A DNA stretch of 47,326 nucleotides from Verrucomicrobiota bacterium (GTDB lineage: Bacteria; Verrucomicrobiota; Verrucomicrobiia; Opitutales; Opitutaceae), in contig JACRKC010000012.1 in the NCBI GenBank assembly GCA_016235555.1, positions 1 to 47,326 of the forward strand, in the 5' to 3' direction. Below the pieces are notes generated by a model that was not told where the DNA came from, ran no database searches, and worked only from the letters and a program-made list of their open reading frames with translations. The first letter of the stretch is position 1; each line of letters starts with the position of its first letter. This document shows, piece after piece, positions 17,614 to 24,435 of the stretch. The translations under genes were made by a program, and so were the position numbers.

Positions 17614-18255
17614 GTGAACTCCCTCGCCACCTTTCCCACTCCGTCCCGCACCCCATCCGAAGCGGACCGCACCGAACTCGCCGCCCTGATCGCCCGCGCC
17701 CAGACCGGCGAATCCGCCGCCCAGACCGAGCTGGTGCGTCGTTATACGAACCGCATCGCCGCCTTCGTCCGCCCCATCATCACCCAGCCCAGCGCGATCG
17801 ACGACGTGGTCCAGATGGTGTTCATCAAGATGCTCCGCCGCCTCGGCATCCTGCGCGATGCGGGCGCGTTCGAATCCTGGCTGCTCGCCCTCGCGCGCAA
17901 CACCGCCGTCGACTTCATCCGCCGCCGCCGTTGCCGCCCCGCCACCGTGTGGGACGAACACGAACTCACCGAGGCGCCCGACACCACCAGCCAGCGCAAG
18001 GTCGCCGAAATCATGGAGGCGCTCGAGTTCGCGTTGCGCCAGCTCAGCCCCCGCGACCGCAACATCGTCATGATGATCGTGCAGGGCAACAGCTACCAGA
18101 CCGCGGCCCAGCGCGAAGGCCTGAGCGTCGGCGCCGTGAAGCTCCGTCTCAATCGCGTGCGGCCGTTCCTGCGCGTGAGCGTGGGCGAGGCGATCGGCAC
18201 AACCCCTGCCGCGCGCACCTGGCGCCGTCCGCCGCGCGCGCGACTCGCCGCCTGA
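17614..18255 (+). CDS. RNA polymerase sigma factor, ECF (sigma-70 region 2 and 4) type
   Basis: This protein of about 213 residues starts at a GTG (V-N-S-L-A-T-F) because the frame upstream is Arg-rich noise; no Met is present near the start. Region 2 is at about 35-105 (A-I-D-D-V-V-Q-M-V-F-I-K-M-L-R-R, then F-E-S-W-L-L-A-L-A-R-N-T-A-V-D-F-I-R-R). Region 4 is at about 135-185 (L-S-P-R-D-R-N-I-V, G-N-S-Y-Q-T-A-A-Q-R-E-G-L-S-V-G-A-V-K-L-R-L-N-R). No classical anti-sigma gene follows; instead a membrane-anchored coiled-coil protein begins 12 bp after the stop, and it may take that part. Confidence 0.88.
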   Translation: MNSLATFPTPSRTPSEADRTELAALIARAQTGESAAQTELVRRYTNRIAAFVRPIITQPSAIDDVVQMVFIKMLRRLGILRDAGAFESWLLALARNTAVDFIRRRRCRPATVWDEHELTEAPDTTSQRKVAEIMEALEFALRQLSPRDRNIVMMIVQGNSYQTAAQREGLSVGAVKLRLNRVRPFLRVSVGEAIGTTPAARTWRRPPRARLAA

Positions 18256-18267
18256 CCCGTCTTCCCC

Positions 18268-19284
18268 ATGAAAATCTCGAAGAATATTCTCATCGGCGCT
18301 CTCACTCTACTCACCGTGGTCGCAACCGGCGTGGCTTGGCGGTCGTATTGGCAGGCCCGCTGGCTTGAGGCGGCCCAGGTCGAGGACGAAGATATCACGG
18401 CGCTGCAAACCCGCCTGCGCGCCGCCGAAGACCGCAACCACACGCTTGAGGCCCAGCTGGCCGCCAGTCGCGAGACCTCCACGGCGACCGACGACGCTTC
18501 CGCCGCTCCGGCACCCGCTCCGCGCGAAGGCGGCCGCGGCTTCGGCCGCGGCGGCCCGCCCGCCGCCGTGCGGGCCGCGCTGGACCGCCCCGAGATGCAG
18601 CGTCTGCGCACGATGCAGCAGAAAGCCGCGCTCGATGCCCGCTACGCCCCGCTGTTCAAATCGCTCAACCTCGAGGCCGCGAAACTCGATCAGTTCAAAA
18701 CGCTGCTGGCCGAGCGCGAAGCCACCACGCAGGACGTGATGATGGCCGCCCGCGACCAGGGCCTCGACCCGCGCCGTGACCGCGAGGCCGTCGCCAAGCT
18801 TGTCGCCTCCGCGCAGTCGGAAATCGACACGCAGCTCAAGTCGCTCCTCGGCGACGACGGCTTCGCGCACTACGAACAATACGCGAAAACGCAGACGCAA
18901 CGCGCCACCGTCGAGCAGTTGCGCCAGAGCCTCAGCTACACCAGCGAGCCGCTTTCCGACACCCAGGCGACCCAGCTGGTGCAGATCCTCGCCGCCAACA
19001 CCCCCGTCGCCACCGACGGCACAGCAGCGATGCTCCCGCCGGATGGCGGTGGCGGCCGTGGTGGCCGTGGCCCCGGCGGCGCGACGACGGTGACGGCGCC
19101 GATCACGACTGCCGCCGTGACCGCCGCCCAAGCGGTGCTCACCACGGCCCAAGTCCAGACCTTGCAACAGATGCAGACGCTCCAGCAGGCGCAGCAACAA
19201 GTCATGCAACTCATCCGCAGCGCCGAAGCCGCCGGCCCCGTCGGCGCGACGGCCGCCACAACCGGCAACCGCGGCCGGAGCTGA
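18268..19284 (+). CDS. Membrane-anchored coiled-coil protein of unknown function, coupled to the sigma factor
   Basis: Function not recognised. The 338-residue protein has a short cytoplasmic start (MKISKN), one N-terminal hydrophobic helix (I-L-I-G-A-L-T-L-L-T-V-V-A-T-G-V-A-W) and a heptad-like helix about 35-70. A Gly/Arg/Pro linker follows (G-R-G-F-G-R-G-G-P-P), then a long helical region (about 95-225) and a Gly/Ala/Gln-rich tail that ends Q-Q-M-Q-T-L-Q-Q-A-Q-Q-Q. The main mass would be periplasmic. The mid-region, with short helices and many Asp/Glu/Arg/Lys, recalls LTXXQ/Spy-like stress proteins, but I cannot assign it. The 12-bp gap to the sigma gene argues for one operon and a shared job. 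Confidence 0.7.
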   Translation: MKISKNILIGALTLLTVVATGVAWRSYWQARWLEAAQVEDEDITALQTRLRAAEDRNHTLEAQLAASRETSTATDDASAAPAPAPREGGRGFGRGGPPAAVRAALDRPEMQRLRTMQQKAALDARYAPLFKSLNLEAAKLDQFKTLLAEREATTQDVMMAARDQGLDPRRDREAVAKLVASAQSEIDTQLKSLLGDDGFAHYEQYAKTQTQRATVEQLRQSLSYTSEPLSDTQATQLVQILAANTPVATDGTAAMLPPDGGGGRGGRGPGGATTVTAPITTAAVTAAQAVLTTAQVQTLQQMQTLQQAQQQVMQLIRSAEAAGPVGATAATTGNRGRS

Positions 19285-19306
19285 GGCGGAAATATTCAGT
19301 CGGAAT

Positions 19307-19456
19307 TCACCACGAAAAACACGAAACACACGAAATGAGGGAACCGGGACAAATTCGCGTGTGGCAAAATTCAGCACTGGTGGGTGCGCAGATTTGATCT
19401 GCTCGATTTGCCGCCGAACGCGTTCCTTTTCGTGTGTTTGGTGTGTTTCGTGGTGA
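19307..19456. repeat. Inverted repeat with CACGAAAAACACGAAACAC arms
   Basis: The left arm (19307-19335, TCACCACGAAAAACACGAAA...) is matched by an inverted right arm (19428-19456, ...TGTGTTTCGTGGTGA), with about 90 bp between. It is distinctly A-rich against the GC-rich background. It follows the sigma/coiled-coil operon and precedes the convergent toxin gene. Short repeats of this CACGAAA type are common in several bacterial genomes (established knowledge; function unclear). Confidence 0.8.
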
Positions 19457-19565
19457 CCTGCTACTACATGGATGCGGCTGAGACGGAGCGCGGGTTCTCA
19501 ACCCATGGTCGCTGTGCCTGAGCCCGGTGACGTGGCCGGCCGCGATGTGGGGGGCTCGGTCGCCC

Positions 19566-19860
19566 TTACCGCCGTGTCAGCCCGAACTCGGGATGGCGGC
19601 GGTTGTGGCGCAGCACGAGCACTCGCACTTCGGCTTCCACGATTCGAAAAAGAAAATGGTGGCGAAACGTGCGGAGTCGCGCGCGACGCAGGTCGTCCTT
19701 GAAGAAACCGAAGCGGGTGGGATTGGCGGCAATGCGATCCTTCATCGTCTGCGCTTCGCGCGAAAAAACGATCGCCGAGCTTGGCGCCGCCTTCCCGGTC
19801 GAAGTAGGCCAGCGCATGTCTCAGGTCGGTCTGGACTGCGCGGTGGAAGTGGAGCTTCAC
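19566..19860 (-). pseudogene. RelE/ParE-family toxin, frameshifted
   Basis: The 5' part reads MKLHFHRAVQTDLRHALAYF-D-R-E-G-G-A-K-L-G-D-R-F and then the frame is lost. The rest continues in another frame as R-E-A-Q-T-M-K-D-R-I, N-P-T-R-F-G-F-F-K-D-D-L-R-R-A-R-L-R-T-F-R-H-H-F-L-F-R-I and V-R-V-L-V-L-R-H-N-R-R-H-P. That is a normal ParE C-terminal half. Removing one T from the six-T run near 19768-19774 rejoins both parts into a protein of about 97 residues. Either the toxin is inactivated or the T-run is an assembly error. The start overlaps the antitoxin stop by 4 bp, the usual order for this family. Confidence 0.8.
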
Positions 19861-20069
19861 CGCCCGACGCCGCGGCGAAGCTGTTCCCAGGTGATCGCCG
19901 CCGAAGGATCGGTGTCCATCTCGTGATCGCGCCGGCGCGCTTCGGCGACGCCCTCATCCTCGTCGTCGAGGATTGGCGGCAGGCTTTCGAGCAAATCGGC
20001 CGCCAGTTCCGCCTTTTCGCCGATGGATAAAGTGCCAGCCTGCTGCCGGACTTCTTGCACGCGCGTCAT
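19857..20069 (-). CDS. Antitoxin of the addiction-module (Unstab_antitox) family
   Basis: This 70-residue acidic protein, from the ATG at 20069, reads M-T-R-V-Q-E-V-R-Q-Q-A, then L-S-I-G-E-K-A-E-L-A-A-D-L-L-E-S-L. It ends I-T-W-E-Q-L-R-R-G-V, the pattern of the putative addiction-module antitoxins (TIGR02574/PF09720) that pair with ParE-like toxins. It would bind and block the toxin and repress its own promoter. The reading frame is intact while the partner toxin is broken. A longer frame upstream (to 20144) has no family match and is probably noise. Confidence 0.85.
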   Translation of the reverse strand: MTRVQEVRQQAGTLSIGEKAELAADLLESLPPILDDEDEGVAEARRRDHEMDTDPSAAITWEQLRRGVGR

Positions 20070-20144
20070 GGCGGGAAGGTAAACGGAATGTTTTTGATGG
20101 CGAGTGGTCTTTCTCCGGCACAGCCGCGGCGATCGGCGATTCAC

Positions 20145-20918
20145 TCACGCGAACCGCAGCCGCTCCTGCAATTCCCGCAGGCCGCGCGTCAGCGTGAGCT
20201 TCGTGCCGTCGGCGAGGATGACGATGTGCTCGTCGTTGAAGGTCGGTTCGACGTGGTGGATGCGGTCGACGTGCACGAGCGCGCTGCGGTTGATGCGGAA
20301 AAACTCCTTCGGCGAAAGCTGGCCTTCGAGGGAGGTGAGCGTCTCGCGCAGCACGTGGTTCTCCTTGCCGGCGTGCAGCACGAGGTAGTTGCCCGAGGCT
20401 TCGATCCAGTCGATGTCGGCGGTTTTCACGAAGCGCACCTTGTCGCGGTCGCGCACGGCGATGCGCGCGAGGTATTGCGGGGCGGCCGCGGCGCCGGCGT
20501 TGCGGGCTTCGAGCAGTTCGAGGATGCGGCGGGTGTTGTCGTCGTCGCCGGGTTTCCTGGCGAGTTGCTCGCGGGCGCGTGCGACGGCGGCCTTGAGGCG
20601 TGCGGGCTTGAAGGGCTTCAGCAGATAGTCGAAGGCGTGGACTTCGAAGGCCTTCACGGCGTGTTCGTCAAACGCGGTGACAAAAATCACGATCGGCAGC
20701 GGGGCCTCGAGCTGCGCGAGCGTCTGGAAGCCGTCGAGCTCGGGCATCTGGATGTCGAGGAAGAGCAGGTCCGGGCGCTGCTTCTTCACGGCGGCGACGG
20801 CGTCGCGGCCGTGCGCGCACTCAGCGAGGAGCGTGAGATCGGGTTCGGTGGCGAGCAGGGTGCGGAGGCGCTCGCGCGCGAGTGGCTCGTCGTCGACGAT
20901 GAGGGCGGTGAGTTTCAT
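20145..20918 (-). CDS. LytTR-family response regulator
   Basis: This 257-residue regulator has a receiver domain (1-120) with acidic pocket D9-D10, phosphoacceptor D55 in L-F-L-D-I-Q-M-P-E-L-D-G, switch T/S near residue 81 and K101 in D-Y-L-L-K-P. A linker (R-R-I-L-E-L-L) leads to the LytTR DNA-binding domain (about 150-257), with I-D-W-I-E-A-S-G-N-Y-L-V-L-H and F-F-R-I-N-R-S-A-L-V. It is the last gene of the kinase operon, 20 bp after the receiver-TIR gene, whose first 130 residues are nearly the same. It most likely takes phosphate from the kinase at 22133-23638 and controls genes directly. Confidence 0.93.
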   Translation of the reverse strand: MKLTALIVDDEPLARERLRTLLATEPDLTLLAECAHGRDAVAAVKKQRPDLLFLDIQMPELDGFQTLAQLEAPLPIVIFVTAFDEHAVKAFEVHAFDYLLKPFKPARLKAAVARAREQLARKPGDDDNTRRILELLEARNAGAAAAPQYLARIAVRDRDKVRFVKTADIDWIEASGNYLVLHAGKENHVLRETLTSLEGQLSPKEFFRINRSALVHVDRIHHVEPTFNDEHIVILADGTKLTLTRGLRELQERLRFA

Positions 20919-20938
20919 CGGGGGAGGGGGTTACGGTC

Positions 20939-22033
20939 CTAGCGGGTCCAGAGCAACGCGAGGGCGGTGAGCACCATGAACGCGATGCCCGCCCACGCAA
21001 TTGCCGGGAGGCGCGGGTGACTGGTGGTGGCCGGGGGAGGGACGGCGCCGGCGTTTGGCGACGCACCAGTGGCGGAAACCGAATGATGCGGAGGCCGGCT
21101 GGCGTCGCCGCCGACCAGGGTTTTCACGCGGGCGCAGAACGCAGCGTCGGCGTCGCCGGCCGGCAGGCGCGTCCATTGCACCCCGAGGAAGGAGTCGGGC
21201 ACGTCGGCGTCGGCTTCGGCGGTGTCGTCGATGGTGATGGGGACGAGGAAGGAGCGCGCCTTGCTCATCAGGTGCGTGCGTTGATCGGCGAGGCGCCACT
21301 CCAGCCGGAAGTAGCCCTCGGGTCGCGCTTGGGTCGTGGCCGAGATGATCGGCAGGAACAGGGTGCATTCCTTGATCTGCCGGCGGATGGTGGCGTCCCA
21401 CACTTCACCGCCGCGCAGCGCGCTTTGGTCGAGCCACACCTCGACGCCCGCCGCGCGGAGCGCCTCGCCGATCCGGCGGGCCGCGGCCAGATCCTGGGAA
21501 GCATAGCTGAGGAAGACGGCGTGCGCGGGGACGCTGGCGGGGCGAAACGGCGGAATCGAGGCGAAGCGCTCCTCGTCGCGCGCGCGGGCGGCGGTGTGCT
21601 CCTGAAGCAGTTCCAGGATGCGGCGGGAGGTGTCGTCGCCGGGGGATTTTTTCGCGAGTTGCTCACGCGCGCGGGCCACCGCGGCCCGCAGCCGGGCGGG
21701 ATTGAGCGGCTTGAGCAGATAGTCGAGCGCGTGGATCTCAAACGCGCGCACGGCGTGCTGGTCGAACGCGGTCACAAAAATAATGGCGGGCAGCGGTGCC
21801 GCCGGCCCGGCGCCGGGGCCGTTGAGCTGGGCGAGCGTCTGAAAGCCGTCGAGCTCCGGCATCTGGATGTCGAGGAACAGCAAATCGGGACGCAGGCGTT
21901 GCACGGCGGCGACGGCTTCGCGGCCATTCGAACATTCGCCCGCGATCACGATTTCCGGATCGGTGCCCAGGAGGGTGCGGAGACGTTCGCGGGCAAGCGG
22001 CTCGTCGTCGACGATCAGGGCCGTGAGTTTCAT
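20939..22033 (-). CDS. Receiver-TIR fusion protein with C-terminal membrane helix
   Basis: A 364-residue protein with an unusual order of domains. Residues 1-125 are a receiver domain with D9-D10, D55 and K108, very close in sequence to the neighbouring LytTR regulator. After the same linker (R-R-I-L-E-L-L, 137-143) comes a TIR domain (about 170-300) instead of LytTR. It has A-V-F-L-S-Y-A-S-Q-D (box 1), V-W-L-D-Q-S-A-L-R-G-G-E-V-W and E245 in Y-F-R-L-E-W-R, the place of the catalytic Glu in NAD-cleaving TIR proteins. A Pro/Ala linker and one hydrophobic helix (343-362) end the protein. I infer phosphorylation-controlled TIR activity or assembly at the membrane; enzymatic activity is unproven. 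Confidence 0.88.
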   Translation of the reverse strand: MKLTALIVDDEPLARERLRTLLGTDPEIVIAGECSNGREAVAAVQRLRPDLLFLDIQMPELDGFQTLAQLNGPGAGPAAPLPAIIFVTAFDQHAVRAFEIHALDYLLKPLNPARLRAAVARAREQLAKKSPGDDTSRRILELLQEHTAARARDEERFASIPPFRPASVPAHAVFLSYASQDLAAARRIGEALRAAGVEVWLDQSALRGGEVWDATIRRQIKECTLFLPIISATTQARPEGYFRLEWRLADQRTHLMSKARSFLVPITIDDTAEADADVPDSFLGVQWTRLPAGDADAAFCARVKTLVGGDASRPPHHSVSATGASPNAGAVPPPATTSHPRLPAIAWAGIAFMVLTALALLWTR

Positions 22034-22132
22034 CCGCCGCGGTTGGTCACGAGTGAACCTTGGTCGTGGAAGATCGGGAAATTCAGCGGAGGCATCCGGG
22101 TCAGTCGTTCTGATTTCAGGCCAGGCCAGCCG

Positions 22133-23638
22133 TCAGTGTGGATTCGTGGTTTCAACTTTCTGGGCCGTCCGGAACGGGAGCATGATTTCGACGCGCAGAC
22201 CGCCCTCGGGCGGGGTGTGCAGCTCGAGTTTCGCAGCGGTCCCGTGCAACGCCTGCAGGCGCGCCTCGGTGTTGGCGAGACCGATGCCGCGACGGGAGCC
22301 TTGCGGCCCGGCCGAGAGGCCCACGCCGTCGTCGGCCATGGTGAGGTGGAGCCGGTCGCCGTCGCGGCGGGCGGAGATGGTGATGGTGCCCGGGGCGCTG
22401 CGGGGCTCGAGGCCGTGGCGGATGGAATTTTCGGCGAGCGGTTGGAGCACGAACGTCGGCACAAGCGCGCTGATCGCACCCGGGTCGATGTCCCGTTGCA
22501 CGCGCAGACGCTCGCCGAGACGGGTCTGTTCGATGGCGAGGTAGCGATCGAGCAGCTCGATCTCGCGGGCGAGCGGGACTTCGTGGTCGGTGGTGAGGAG
22601 CGAGAGGCGGAGGAGGTCGCTGAGATCGCCGATGAGGTTGTCGGCGGCGTGGGCGTCGCGGTGGACGAGCGTGGCGATCGCGTTGAGGGTGTTGAAGAGG
22701 AAGTGCGGCTGGAGTTGGAGCCGGAGGGCGTCGAGTTTGGCGCGGTTGAGGTTGGCCGCGAGCTCGAGGGCGTGCCGGTCGCGTTCCTGCGCGCGGCGAT
22801 AAAACGCGAGGGCATGGGCCGCCGCGGCGACGATGAGGTAGACGGCGAGATCGAAATTGAAGCGCAGCACCAGCGAGCCCAACGGAGGGAAGAAACCGCC
22901 CATCGATCCCGGGCCGGGCCCGCGACCGCCGCCGCGCCGGCCGTCCTTGGACGGATCGAACTTCCGGCCGTCGGGGAAAGTGAGCGTGCCATCGGCGTTG
23001 CGGGTCGGCGGAGAACGGAAGGAACCGTCGGGCCCCGGTCCCTTGGGGCCGCGTCCGCCGGAAAAGCCGCCGGGTTCGCCGCGACCAAATCCGCCGCGGC
23101 CGAAGTCCCCGGGCGGTTCGCGGCGGGGCCACTCGCGCAGTGGCGGTCGGGCCCCGGTCTCGGCTTCGCCTTCCGCACGCGGGCCGTCGTCCGGCGGCAG
23201 CCCGAAGTCGCGGCGGCGCGGACCATCGCCGGGCGATCCGGGGCCGCGGAAGAAGCCGCCGTCCGGCGGCGGACCTTTCCGAAAATCCGGCCGGTCGCCC
23301 CCGGGCCGCGGTCCGAACCACGAGTTCGGTCCGCCTTGGAGGGCGATGCCGAGGGTGAGCACGATGCAGGCGACGCAGGCGACGAGGTGGGCGGGCACGC
23401 TGCGGAGCAGGTGGCCGGGCAGGAGCGGGCAGCGCAGGGAGAGCCAGAAAACTCCGGGAGCGAGGACGGCCCACGGCAGCCAGTTCAGCGCGGAGACGGC
23501 GAACGCGTCCTGCCACGCGATGGATCCCACCAGCACGAGCAGCGCGGCGAAGGCCAGCGCGAGCACGAGCCACAGCGCGGCTTGCAGCGCGAGAAACGTC
23601 AGCACCGGCAGCAGACGGGAGGAAGCGGGCGGAGACAC
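22133..23638 (-). CDS. LytS-type sensor histidine kinase with Gly/Pro-rich exported loop
   Basis: This 501-residue kinase starts at a GTG (23638). Three membrane helices lie in residues 10-101. Then comes a loop of about 155 residues (102-256) rich in Gly, Pro, Arg and Asp, then a fourth helix (258-281). The kinase part has the His_kinase motif L-Q-P-H312-F-L-F-N-T-L-N, N404 in A-E-N-S-I-R-H-G and glycine boxes D-D-G-V-G-L and G-I-G-L-A-N. By topology the loop is outside the cytoplasm. It contains NADGTLTFPDGRKFDPSKDG (214-233), almost the last repeat unit of the exported protein encoded just upstream. The two response regulators follow in the same direction. Confidence 0.92.
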   Translation of the reverse strand: MSPPASSRLLPVLTFLALQAALWLVLALAFAALLVLVGSIAWQDAFAVSALNWLPWAVLAPGVFWLSLRCPLLPGHLLRSVPAHLVACVACIVLTLGIALQGGPNSWFGPRPGGDRPDFRKGPPPDGGFFRGPGSPGDGPRRRDFGLPPDDGPRAEGEAETGARPPLREWPRREPPGDFGRGGFGRGEPGGFSGGRGPKGPGPDGSFRSPPTRNADGTLTFPDGRKFDPSKDGRRGGGRGPGPGSMGGFFPPLGSLVLRFNFDLAVYLIVAAAAHALAFYRRAQERDRHALELAANLNRAKLDALRLQLQPHFLFNTLNAIATLVHRDAHAADNLIGDLSDLLRLSLLTTDHEVPLAREIELLDRYLAIEQTRLGERLRVQRDIDPGAISALVPTFVLQPLAENSIRHGLEPRSAPGTITISARRDGDRLHLTMADDGVGLSAGPQGSRRGIGLANTEARLQALHGTAAKLELHTPPEGGLRVEIMLPFRTAQKVETTNPH

Positions 23639-23704
23639 GGAGGGGTTTTGGTGGAGGGGAAGGGGAGACTCAACGGCGAAAGGCTGCCGGGCGTCATCCC
23701 GCGG

Positions 23705-23746
23705 AAAAAGTCAAGCGCGCGCCCGGACCGGAGGTCGCGGGCGCGC
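23705..23746 (-). terminator. Probable intrinsic terminator between the repeat-protein gene and the kinase gene
   Basis: Bases 23717-23746 form a strong stem (GCGCGCCCG with CGGGCGCGC, plus an inner GACC/GGTC pair). On the minus strand it is followed by TTGACTTTTT. This would let the small exported protein be made in excess of the kinase operon, with the kinase reached by read-through or its own promoter. Confidence 0.5.
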
Positions 23747-23776
23747 GGTTCACACACACAACTGCAGGCAAAATTA

Positions 23777-24178
23777 TCATCCGCCGGACTGCCCGGTGGG
23801 CTTGGTGCCGCGCGGGCCGCGCTTCGACGGATCGACCGTCTCGCCGTTCGGCAAGGTGTAGGTGCCGTCCGCGTTCGGAGTGACGACCGTGCCGTCAGGA
23901 AGGGTGATGGAGCCGTCGGAGTTCTTCATCGGGGGCACGCGCACCGGCGGCGGCGGCAGCACCGTGCCGTCCGGGAGGGTGATCGAGCCATCGCTGTTGA
24001 CGGTCGGCGGCGTGAGGACGGTGCCGTCGGGCAGGGTGATCGAGCCGTCGGAGTTGATCTCGGGCGGCGGACCGTGGGGACCGCGGCGGGCCGGCGCGGA
24101 GGAGCCGGAGTCCTGGGCGAAGGCGGAGGCGGCGGCGAGGAGGGCGAGGGAAGCGAGGAGACGGCGGAGATTTTTCAT
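23777..24178 (-). CDS. Small exported protein with tandem N-x-D-G-S-I-T-L-P-D-G repeats
   Basis: Function not recognised. The 133-residue product starts at the ATG at 24178 with signal peptide MKNLRRLLASLALLAAASAF-A. The mature part is four repeat units: NSDGSITLPDGTVLTPPTV (42-60), NSDGSITLPDGTVLPPPPV (61-79), NSDGSITLPDGTVVTP (86-101) and NADGTYTLPNGETVDPSK (102-119), then G-P-R-G-T-K-P-T-G-Q-S-G-G. The Asp/Gly turns and Pro linkers suggest short beta-hairpins on a string, perhaps a surface or wall-binding protein. The last unit matches a segment in the loop of the sensor kinase 138 bp downstream, so the two products probably meet or respond to the same ligand. Confidence 0.8.
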   Translation of the reverse strand: MKNLRRLLASLALLAAASAFAQDSGSSAPARRGPHGPPPEINSDGSITLPDGTVLTPPTVNSDGSITLPDGTVLPPPPVRVPPMKNSDGSITLPDGTVVTPNADGTYTLPNGETVDPSKRGPRGTKPTGQSGG

Positions 24179-24435
24179 GTCGGTTTCAGTGGTTGATTTT
24201 CTGCGTTTGGGAGGAGCGGTCTGTGGCCAGATGCGCTCGTGATGGCGGAAGGGATAGCGCGATGGGGGACGACGCCGATGCTTCTGGGATGAAGCGCCGG
24301 AAAAACGTCGCGAAACCTGCGCGGGCGGGGGTGGTGCCACTCGCCCGCGGGAGAATCGTTTCATTTGCGTGGCCACCGCGTCGGGTTTTGATTCGGTGGA
24401 CCGGTTCGCCCACGTTCCCGACTGTTGCTCCCACC

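Noticed and set aside
20145-22033. TIR gene as part of the CRISPR defence locus
   Set aside because: About 12 kb and many unrelated genes separate them; the TIR gene is embedded in a two-component operon, so no defence-island claim is made.
21017-24196. 1059-residue plus-strand open frame across the signalling genes
   Set aside because: It lies antisense to three well-supported genes and translates to Gly/Arg/Glu-rich low-complexity sequence, as expected from GC-rich codon positions. Same for 401-1822, 2109-3704, 4838-7123, 9892-12477, 12264-14387 and the minus frame 28007-30763.
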